A DNA stretch of 64,000 nt. Origin: Glandiceps talaboti (taxonomy: Eukaryota > Hemichordata > Enteropneusta > Spengelidae). Position numbers and translations under genes: made by a program. Positions 34,301 through 43,079 of this stretch are shown in pieces. The notes beneath the pieces are model-generated. The model did not search any database and was not told the origin of the DNA. It saw only the letters and a list, made by a program, of their open reading frames with translations. The number at the start of each line of letters is the position of its first letter. The first letter of the stretch is position 1. The stretch spans positions 15,259,796-15,323,795 of the forward strand of contig NC_135562.1 of NCBI RefSeq assembly GCF_964340395.1. The letters run 5' to 3'.

Positions 34301-35405
34301 GCCTACCCAGTGAGACATGTCTGAGTGGTACAGCCTACCCAGTCTACCCAGTGAGACATGTCTGAGTGGTACAGCCTACCCAGTGAGACATGGCTGAGTG
34401 GTACAGCCTACCCAGTAAGACATGTCTGAGTGGTACAGCCTACCCAGTGAGACATGTCTGAGTGGTACAGCCTACCCAGTGAAACATGGCTTAGTGGTAC
34501 AACCTACCCAGTGAGACATGTCTGAGTGGTACAGCTGACCTAGTGAGACATGTCTGGGGGTGATACAGCCTACCCAGTGAGACATGGCTGAGTGGTACAG
34601 CCTACCCAGTGAGACATGGTTGAATGATACAGCCTACCCAGTGAGACATGGCTGAGTGGTACATCACTCACCCTGGCTTTGGTTCAATCACTGAAAAAGC
34701 TCCGACTACAGTAGGACTTGAACCTGTGAGCTCCTAACAAAAAACTTGTTAATCCTGAATATCAAATTATCTTACATTATTTTTACTATAGGTCAGTTCT
34801 TGAGAAGCAGCTTAGATTACTGATGGATTCTGTGGATGAAACGAATCAAGAAAACAACAAATATATGAATTATATGAGAAACAGTGTCAAACAGGACATG
34901 GCCAAACAACAACACAAATACAAGAGGGTAAGTTAACAACAAATACCTCCTTTAAAGATAAATATACCACCACCAGTAATATCAAAGAAAAACCAGGAAA
35001 AGTAATGGCAAGTTAGAACGTTTTGACTCATATTTTGAATACAGCAGAACCAGTGATGTAGGCATGTGTTGTCGTGTCACAGATGCACATTGTCACGATA
35101 AGAGTATATACTCCATATTTTTTGTTCAACTTGGCTTTCGCATGGTATGTCTTAATATTTAATCATATATTTGTATTTCCTTCCAACAGCAACAAGAGAA
35201 TTCAGCTCGACAAGCAAGGGGAGAACCACCTCTTCCTGACGAAGATCTTACAAAGATATTCAAATCAATTCCTACTCCTTCAAGATTAGACGGATTATTA
35301 ACATCTAGTCAAATCAAACATCATGCAAATGAGATCAATCAGTTTGCTTCACAGAGCTTTGGCAAGTTGTTCATGGCTGAAGCATTACAACCAAAATCAG
35401 AATAA
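28355..35405 (+). CDS. EIF3H: Eukaryotic translation initiation factor 3 subunit H
   Basis: Seven exons join in frame: 28355-28405, 30227-30383, 31458-31625, 32723-32822, 33913-34059, 34792-34927 and 35190-35405 (324 aa; human is slightly longer, mainly at the N-terminus). The protein opens [17 protein letters not shown] and runs directly into the MPN domain, with [20 protein letters not shown], then [20 protein letters not shown]. The JAMM zinc ligands are absent: GWYQST (residues 91-96) stands where active MPN+ proteins have GWYHSH. This is the known noncatalytic state of eIF3h. The C-terminal part is helical and Gln-rich ([17 protein letters not shown]) and ends [15 protein letters not shown]. 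It is a component of the cytoplasmic eIF3 complex that binds the 40S subunit. The ATG lies inside an AAGATGGCGGC motif. Confidence 0.97.
29020..29245. repeat. ~200-bp imperfect inverted repeat in EIF3H intron 1
   Basis: Inner arms of about 36 bases (AAAGCTAAACTAATTATTTT and its mirror near 29170-29198) are almost perfect. Outer arms (GGGAGCTTCAT against ACGAAGCTCC) are looser. The centre near 29125 is not palindromic. It is a foldback MITE-like structure. The rest of intron 1 shows nothing coding. Confidence 0.7.
31079..31215. repeat. 137-bp inverted repeat in EIF3H intron 2
   Basis: TTATTCCCCAATATTT at the left is mirrored by AAATATTGGGGAATAA at the right, with further pairing through GTTCAGC / GCTGAA and GGAAAATA / TATTTTCC. 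Confidence 0.8.
31216..31390. repeat. Dispersed repeat shared by EIF3H introns 2 and 6 (copy 1)
   Basis: The blocks AGTAATGGCAA, GTTTTGACT, CAGAACCAGTGATGTAG and AGAGTATATA recur in the same order at 34955-35130. No coding content. Confidence 0.7.
31644..31665 (+). repeat. G22 homopolymer just downstream of an EIF3H splice donor
   Basis: A run of 22 G starts 18 bases into intron 3. A second run of 17 G lies at 31866-31882 in the same intron. Such runs can form G-quadruplexes in the transcript. Confidence 0.9.
31690..32190. repeat. ~90-110-bp imperfect tandem repeat in EIF3H intron 3
   Basis: About five units share CTGGTAAAACTTG, then CATTTCCAT, then ATAATTTTGGTAGGGA and CCTGGTAACAGAG. The spacing varies. 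Confidence 0.8.
32826..33050. repeat. Duplicated ~110-bp block beginning at EIF3H intron 4
   Basis: Two copies of a block with CCGCCCTCA, GGGGGCACAT / GAAGGCACCC, GTACCTTACAGACCAATATCAC. It starts within a few bases of the exon 4 donor. A relative lies at about 26250-26320 in UTP23 intron 1. Confidence 0.7.
33471..33775. mobile_element. ~305-bp MITE, copy in EIF3H intron 4
   Basis: GCCTTCAGTTTACTAAGATAG at the left is mirrored by the TATCTTAGTAAACTGAAGG right end. The same family as 24077-24361, inverted, and better preserved. Confidence 0.8.
34150..34672. repeat. 32-bp minisatellite in EIF3H intron 5 (~16 copies)
   Basis: The unit is GTGAGACATGGCTGAGTGG followed by TACAGCCTACCCA. Variants TGTCTGAG, GGTTGAAT and AACCTACC are interspersed. 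Confidence 0.9.
34955..35130. repeat. Dispersed repeat shared by EIF3H introns 2 and 6 (copy 2)
   Basis: Matches 31216-31390 in the same orientation. It ends shortly before the pyrimidine tract of exon 7. Confidence 0.7.
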
Positions 35406-35474
35406 AAAGAAAGTTTACTTCCAAGAACATTATGATGTATCCGAAGAAATGTATTCACGACAAATGGATGTTAT

Positions 35475-35650
35475 GTAAATTTATACCGAATCCGCAACTT
35501 AATTTACATAACAAAAATTGATATTTAAATTTTGTCATACTCGTCCCAAATTTACATCATAAAAAATTGATATAAAAATTTTGTCATATTCACTAAAAAT
35601 TGATATGTAAATGTTGTCATATTCACCCCAAATTTACATAACAATATGTC
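35475..35650. repeat. ~60-bp tandem repeat downstream of EIF3H
   Basis: Three imperfect units with AAATTTACATAACA, AAAATTGATAT and TTTTGTCATATTCAC, probably in the EIF3H 3' untranslated region or just after it. Between 35650 and 35905 nothing is recognised. Confidence 0.7.
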
Positions 35651-35904
35651 ATAATTTCCACCATATCCATAACTGTATATGAATAGCAAAATCATAATGT
35701 AAATTTATGACATCATGTTTACAGGTAATAACTCAGTGAAATTGTCTACTCTGTCATGTCCATTGAAGAATTTTGAAAAAGATCAAATTCTAGAAAAAAT
35801 ATCTACCAAATGAAAGAATCTTATAAGACATGCTGTCTCAAAATCCAATTTTGTTTTAGTTTACCACAGTCTAGTCTAAAATTCTGTATACGGTAAAAAT
35901 AACA

Positions 35905-37772
35905 ATTTTTTGGAAAACCTTTTGTCACACTACTCTTGGCAGAATGTTTTCTTCAATCATAGACCAAAATCTTACTGAATTTTATCAAAAAGTTGGAGAA
36001 AATCAAGAATTTTTAAGAATAATTTTTTGGTTGCCAAAGTATTTATTTTGATACCCATTCAGTCCTTTAGTCAGAACTAATTTCATAACCCCAGTTAATA
36101 TTGTACATGGAATTTTCCACAATTTCTGTCCAAGATTTGAAAATTATATCTCCCTGCCCCAATTCAAATTGTTTTTGTAAAGACTACATTGAAAATTAAC
36201 GGAAAAGCAAAAGAGAATTTTTGCATTTAGAAAAAAGAGAAAAAGCAAAAATGACCATGGAGAGAATTTTTTTTCCGAAATAAACGACTGAATGGTTTAA
36301 CCGAAAACATTCCTTTTTTGGTGTTAGTTTTATTGGTGAAAATGTTGTGGTAATGTATGTAAGAGTTCACTCAGTGTGTATGTACGCCAACGTAGAATCC
36401 AGTCATGTGGGGAGTTTAAATTTGCTCTCACTTTCCTCCTACCATGCCTGGCATTTCACTATAACAGTCCTATATTCACACCTAAAATTAGATTACAATT
36501 TCCTGCAATGTTGAATATGGTAATCATGTTTACATCATACCCCTCAGAATTGGTTCTAATCATGTGATGACGCCATTGACGTCATCTGACAGCGGAAAGA
36601 ATTTAAAAAAATCCAGGAATAAATTAAGCCTGTTTTCTGGCATTTGCCTGATTGAAACATTAAGTCATTAGTGAAATGTCAGGCATGGTAGGGTTAAAGT
36701 GAGTTTTAGAGCAAAATCTGGATTGCACGCTATAGGGCTGGAGTAATCCCCCTAGTAAACGTTTTCTAATCCGTGCATATCACCATGTATATGTATATAG
36801 ATCACTAACAACTTGCCATGCAAATAAAACATGGGTTTGTAGTGCATCATGAGGTAAATAAATGCACGATAGTACACACATGACCTCTCTCCTACGGGAA
36901 GTTGAAAGATCTCGAAACCGTCGCTGGCATGACATGCACAAATTTGAATATTAACACAACAACAACAAACCTGGGATATGGCGTTCAGGTATTTTATCTA
37001 CGACGGACATATCTCAAACTTTCAGGCAAAATAAATGCATTATATTCATAAAACAATGAAATATTCGTCATAAATAGCTCAATTTCCCTGAAAGAATGGC
37101 ATCGGTCGACTAACGATGGACGCATGCGCACTTGGACGCAGTCCACGGATATGGACATATCGGAGGTGAGAACTAAAGTAAACAAACATCCATGGCGCAA
37201 AGTTTGGCTGCAAAAACTAAAAGTCTCAGTATTTCTTCGGTATTTTTTTATCAGAAGAAATATTTGTCGACGATCTAATCGGTTGCCACTAGTACTGAGG
37301 TTGTGTTACATTGTGCGACATTCCACATTTCATGACAATCTGTACACATTGTTTGTTGAGATCTCGAGGAGGTGATGCATACCAATAAAATGTGAAAACA
37401 TCACTTTTGCTGTGTTGATATAACAACTGAATATAAAATAAACAGAAACGAAAAAGATCACTAACATAAATCACTTTTAATCAACCGAAAACGTTTTACT
37501 GTAGTACTTTCAATCGACGATCTTGCCGTCACAGTTTTCGATTCATATCATTGGTCTGTTATGTTCTGCGTCTTGCGTGCTATGACCATGTTTGTCAAGA
37601 AGAACTTTTTAGGGCGTTCACATGGTAACTTTGTTCTGTTTCGGGAAAGATTCTAAGTTCGAAGCATTACCATAGTTCGTCAACTTCGCGTTTAGTTTAT
37701 TAGTTCGAAGCAGTACGATAGTTCGTGAACATCGTGTTTAGTTTCAGTCCGTAAAATACAAACTGTGTCAGT
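35905..37772 (+). promoter_or_regulatory. Upstream block of kinase copy A
   Basis: This is the 5' half of the duplicated unit, shared in whole or part by all five copies. Fixed elements are a TGACGTCA (CRE-type) site at 36577-36584 and CGCATGCGCA (NRF1-like) at 37121-37130, followed by a GTGAGA donor-like site at about 37165. A second CRE-like site nearer the ATG reads TGCCGTCA here (37524-37531), so its core is mutated. The transcription start is not determined. A noncoding leader exon ending at the conserved GTGAGA is possible. Confidence 0.5.
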
Positions 37773-40703
37773 ATGTTCTCTCAGTTTATTTCGCGTTATG
37801 AAGGTGTACATGAATTGGATATCCACCAGTCTCAGTGTAAGCCTGGTAAGTAGACTTAAAATTATTACAAATACTTTGATTTTGAGATTTATAATACTGA
37901 CAGCACATAGTGTACATTCTAAACACACAGCGTCTCCACATACCTAGTTACGTAGACCGGCTTACAGGTATATGCTAATTCCGGTTGTCTTTATCTGTCT
38001 TGTACAGAAGATAGGTATTTTCCAAGTCAAACTAAGTGGTTGAAGTGTGTGGACGTTGTGCTCGGGGTACCACGAAAAATGTCGTGTATCTTCAAACGGA
38101 ACTCTTGGAAAACGTTGTGGTCCGCTGTCAAAAGCAAGTTTCGAACTCCTCAAGACGACGAAGGAGACGGAAGCAACAGTGATAGTAGTCTAAGAGTTAA
38201 TGGTGGTGGCGATATTGTTGGTGGTTTGATACCTTCTGGTGAGTAAACGAATCTCGTGACTGTCTAAACAAACTTTGAGATCTTCACACACATTCCTTTA
38301 ACACTTTCGTTTTCATCAAATGTTGGATAATACTAAACCAACTTCCATGATAGTAGAAATATTCCAATGAACTAAATGTTCAGGAAGTTTCGTCATCTGT
38401 GCCGATCAAGACGTCTCAGAATGACATTCATAATTTCTTTTTTCAATTTATAGATATAAACCTTGTCCCTTATGACAGTTGGGAAATGGTTGATGTGATT
38501 TACAGAGGTAAATTTACTTCTGTACATAAAGTAAAATATGAAGACAAATTTGTGGCGATGAAACACATCAAACTTGGTCATGAGTTGAAACTAAGTGATA
38601 TTCATAACGAATTGACATTGTTAAGGTGAGTGAACATAAAATATTGCAGATCAATATGTATATCATAATCACTGGACGAAAAACATTTCCAATTTATTAA
38701 TGTTAGTTTTTATATAATAATTTTCCACTCTTTGCTCAAAGCGCTTTGCAATTATTACCCCTGGAACGGAACTTTATAGGCACACCGTCCCTTTATACTT
38801 CCTCAATTCCCTGGAAAGCACTCATACAGTCCATTGCAGCGTATACAAACGCATGTGAATCAAAGAATTCAAATTGCCACCTCTATCCTACCAGGTCCCC
38901 ATTTATACAACTGGGTTGACTAGGGCAAAACCCTGAGCTGCCCAAGGACTTTAACTATTCAGAAACAAAGGCAGCGATGAGGCTCAAAGCTGCAACCTAC
39001 AGATTCAAAACCGTTCGGCGACCGACATGACACCTTGCTGGCTCTAAGAAATGTGCCATGCATATATCTACATATGTGCCTAAATTTGATTAAATCTTGT
39101 ACAGTAATGGTTCATCATCATTCTCTCTTTAGGGATATCACTCGTGACGGAAATGACAAGTTTACCCATTTGTACGGAGCAGCTACCGACGTATTCACCG
39201 TATCTATATTTATGACGTATATTTCTGGTGAGAGTACATTAGGTGATGTCATCGAAGACTTACAGGTGAGTTGGTGACCTGTGACCTTATGACGTCATCA
39301 TAATTCAATGGATATTGAATTTCATTTTCATGAGATGTGAAATGATAAATATGTATTTCAAGTTCCATTTTTTTCATCAAACAGGTTGATTACACTGACA
39401 GAATTCGGTTAGCCATTCAGCTTTGTCAGGCTTCCGACTACTTGCACAACAAACTTGGTATCGTCCATAACGACATCAAGCCACACAATATTCTGGTAAG
39501 TATACGATAAATAAACAATTCGTCAATAACAAATAACGGGTAAAATCAAAACTAAGCAAAATATTTGAAATATATTATATGTGTGTTTCCGATAACACGA
39601 CCGAGCCTAGTTTAAGCTACAAATCATAAACAAGTTACTTCTCTTTCCTTGTAAATTTAAGATTCTTTTTGCATTCAAAGCCGACAAAATGGTGAAAAAT
39701 TTACTTCAATTTCTGTGTAAATTTTCTTGCAAAGTACCATTTAATATCAATTTTAAGTCCTTTTTTTAGAGAGAAACCAGGTCTTTTCAAACTGTAACTT
39801 GAGTTATACAGAGTAGTCTGCATATATTATGTCTGTCTACTTCACCTAATTCGGTTCAACTTTTTTCGAATTCACATCTCATCAAACTGTCACAGAGGGA
39901 ATTATCACCAACGCATATCTTGTCTCTAGTCCAAAGCGCAAAACAAACGTAAAATAAAATATCGACCTACCAATCCTATTTTCTGAAGTCATATTATCAG
40001 AAACGAACATTTTGTGTTGTTTTTGCTCAATTCGTTAAATAATTAACTCATTTTTGTTGTTGTAAATTTTGGGTACAATTGAGGCGTTATTTGGTTAGTA
40101 AAATAAGCGACCTTTCTGTTTAAAATGACTGCTAAACCATGATTAGCAATCGCGTAATGGTAACTCGAGAACTACTGTACATGTCAAATTGTCTATATTG
40201 ACAGAAAACAGTGGGAAATACAGAAGAAAGACATGGTAATGTTTGAAGATTTGATCGAATAACATTCGTGTATTCACAATTTACAGGTTGATGGTGATAA
40301 ATTGATGCTGTGTGATTTTGGATATTCTGGTTGCATTGGATCAACCGATAATGTTGGTAATGGAACAATGCAATACATGGCGCCTGAAGCTGTACTAATG
40401 AAGTGTGAAACTTTACAGCCATCGCTTGACGTATGGTCGATAGCTGCTACCGTTATTGAAATGTTTATAGACGACCTGCCATGGCCAGAAATTGACGACG
40501 ACGACGATATTGAAGTCGAAATTGAATATTTACTCAAGAAATATCACAATGTACACCCCAGTGGATTGAACCAAATTGGTGGTTATACTTTGGTCGAGAT
40601 ACTACAGTCATGTTTCTATGCCCCTGACATGAGAGCAGGTCTGGGAGAAATAATCCCGAAATTTGAAAAGTTAATTCTCGAGTATGAGGATGAAATAGAT
40701 TAA
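37773..40703 (+). CDS. Tandem protein kinase, copy A (378 aa)
   Basis: Six exons join in frame: 37773-37845, 38008-38238, 38454-38625, 39133-39265, 39385-39495 and 40287-40703. The ATG (MFSQFISRYEG) is the first in a frame that splices in phase 1 to exon 2. Residues 36-101 hold a basic stretch (FKRNSWKTLWSAVKSKFR), then an acidic/Ser/Gly linker. The kinase domain spans about 108-370. It has a degenerate Gly loop (IYRGKFTSV), VAMK with K138, helix-C E154, catalytic loop HNDIKPHN (H231, D233, K235, N238), DFG at 250-252, APE at 272-274 and helix-F D288. The usual HRD arginine is asparagine, but all core catalytic residues are present, so activity is likely, probably Ser/Thr by the DIKPHN loop. 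No signal peptide or membrane segment is seen. I do not recognise an orthologue. The exon 3 acceptor is TATAG where other copies have TACAG. Confidence 0.85.
38681..39059 (-). mobile_element. SINE-like insert in kinase copy A, intron 3
   Basis: Read on the minus strand, it has a tRNA-like head with a GGTTTGAGCC box-B-like motif near 38970-38985. The 3' part contains AAAGCGCTTTG near 38740, a tail seen in several LINE-mobilised SINE families, and ends in AT-rich sequence. Copies A, B, C and E carry it at the same place; copy D does not. Confidence 0.55.
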
Positions 40704-40884
40704 TAGAATTATTTGTGTTTAAATTTTGAAAGACTTTATTGTAGTTAAGGTATTAAAAGATTTCCTTTAACATTTTTAGCTGTATTTTTCATGGCCTGTG
40801 TATCAATACGTGTCCTGCCAAGCAGTTGAATGGTTTAATACCGTACCATTGCTGATGTGCCATAAAATCACCATCTGTGTGTGT

Positions 40885-41240
40885 TGTATGTATGTATGTA
40901 TGTATGTATGTATGTATGTATGTATGTATGTATGTATGTATGCATGCATATAGGCATGTAGGCATGTAGGCATGTATGTATGTATGTATGTATGTATGTA
41001 TGTATGTATGTATGTATGTAGGCATGTATGTATGTATGCATCATGTATGTATGTATGTATGTATGTATGTATGTATGTATGTATGTGTGTGTGTGTATGT
41101 ATGTATGTATGTATGTATGTATGTATGTATGTATGTATGTATGCATATAGGCATGTATGTATGTATGTATGTATGTATGTAGGTATGTATGTATGTATGT
41201 ATGTATGTATGTATGTATGTATGTATGTATGTATGTATGT
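40885..41240. repeat. (GTAT)n microsatellite after kinase copy A
   Basis: About 350 bases of tetranucleotide with GCAT, GGCA and GTGT interruptions. It begins about 180 bases past the stop codon; an ATTAAA at 40752-40757 is the likely polyadenylation signal before it. Cys/Tyr- or His/Thr-rich frames through it are artefacts. Confidence 0.95.
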
Positions 41241-43079
41241 TTGGAAAGCATTTTGTCTCACTACTCTTGGCAGAATGTTTTCTTCAGTCTTAGACCAAAC
41301 TTTTACTGAATTTTATCAAAAAGTTGGAGAAAATCAAGAATTTTTAAGAACAATTTTTTTGGTTGCCAAAGTATTTATTTTGATACCCATTCAGTCCTTT
41401 AGTCAGAACTATTTTCATAACCCCAGTTAATATTGTACATGGAATTTTCCACAATTTCTGTCCAGGATTTGAAAATAATTTTCTCCCTGCCCCAATTCAA
41501 ATTGTTTTTGTAAAGACTACATTAAAAATTACCGGAAAAGCAAAAAAGAATTTTTGCATTGAGAAAAAAGAGAAAAAGCTGAAATGACCATGGAGAGAAT
41601 TTTTTGTCCGAAATAAACGACTGAATGGTTTAACCGAAAACATTCCTTTTTTGGTGTTAGTTTTATTGGTGAAAATGTTGTGGTAATGTATGTAAGAGTT
41701 CACTCAGTGTGTACGTACGCCAACCTAGAATCCAGTCATGTGGGGAGTTTAAATTTGCTCTCACTTTCCTCCTACCACGCCTAGCATTTCACTATAACAG
41801 TCCTATATTCACACCTAAAATTAGATTACAATTTCCTGCAATGTTGAATATGGTTATCATGTTGACATCATACCCCTCAGAATTGGTTCTAATCATGTGA
41901 TGACGCCATTGACGTCATCTGACAGCAGAAAGAATTTTAAAAATCCAGGAATAAATTCAGCCTGTTTTCTGGCATTCGCCTGATTGAAACAATAAGTCAT
42001 TAGTGAAATGTCAGGCGTGGTATGAGAAAAGTGAGTTTCAGAGCAAAATCTGGATTGCACGCTATAGGGCTATTGTAATCCACCTAGTAAACGTGCATAT
42101 CACCATGTATATGTACATAGATCACTAACAACTTTCCATGGAAATAAAACATGGGTTTGTAGTGCATCATGAGGTAACTACACGATATTACACGCATGAC
42201 ATCTCTCCTACGTGAAGTTGAAAGATCTCGAAACAGTCGCTGGCATGACATACACAAATTTGAATATTAACACAACAACAACAAACCTGGGATATAGCGT
42301 TCAAGTATTTTATCTATGACAGACCTATCTCAGACTTTCAGGTAAAATAAATGCATTATATTCATAAAACAATGAAATATTCGTCATAAATAGCTCAATT
42401 TCCCTGAAAGAATGGCATCGGTCGACTAACGATGGACGCATGCGCACTTGGACGCAGTCCACGGATATGGACATATCGGAGGTGAGAACTAAAGTAAATA
42501 AACATTCATAGCACAATGTTTGGCTGCAAAAACTAATATTCACAGTATTTCTTCGGTATTTTGTTATCAGAAGAAATATTTGTGGACGATCTAATCGGTT
42601 GCCACTAGTACTGAGGTTGTGTTACATTGTGCGACATTCCACATTTCATGACAATCTGTACACATTGTTTGTTGAGAGGAGTTGATATATACGATAAATA
42701 TGAAAACATCACTTTGGCTATGTTGATATAACAACTGAATATAAAATAAACAGAAACGAAAAAGATCACTAACGTAAATCACTTTTAATCAACCGAAAAC
42801 GTTTTACTGTAGTACTTTCAATCGACGATCTTGACGTCACAGTTTTCGATTCGTATCATTGGTTTGTTATGTTCTGCGTCTTGCGTTCTATGACCATGTT
42901 TGTCTAGAGGAACTTTTTATGCGTTCACATGGTAACTTTGTTCTGTTTTGGGAAATATTCTAAGTTCGAAGCATTACCATAGTTCGTCAACTTCGCGTTT
43001 AGTTTATTAGTTCGAAGCAGTACGATAGATCGTGAACATCGTTTTCAGTTTCAGTCCGTAAAATACAAACTGTTTCAGT
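41241..43079 (+). promoter_or_regulatory. Upstream block of kinase copy B
   Basis: Starts at the TTTGGAAAGCATTTTGTCTC junction. Sites: TGACGTCA at 41910-41917, NRF1-like CGCATGCGCA at 42437-42446, and an intact proximal TGACGTCA at 42832-42839. It is nearly identical to the block before copy E (for example CTAGAGGAACTTTTTATGCG). Confidence 0.5.

Noticed and set aside
34150-34672. CRISPR-like regular repeat of about 32 bp
   Set aside because: It is a head-to-tail minisatellite with no spacers, in an animal intron.
40132-40537. Minus-strand open frames of 87-123 codons opposite kinase exon 6 in all five copies
   Set aside because: They are antisense shadows of a conserved exon. Their conservation follows from the kinase, and they lack promoters, splice sites or known motifs.
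40789-41430. Long open frames rich in Tyr/Val/Cys/Met or Ile/His/Thr through the (GTAT)n tracts, here and after every kinase copy
   Set aside because: A stop-free tetranucleotide repeat gives long periodic frames in several phases on both strands. They have no splice context and no homology.
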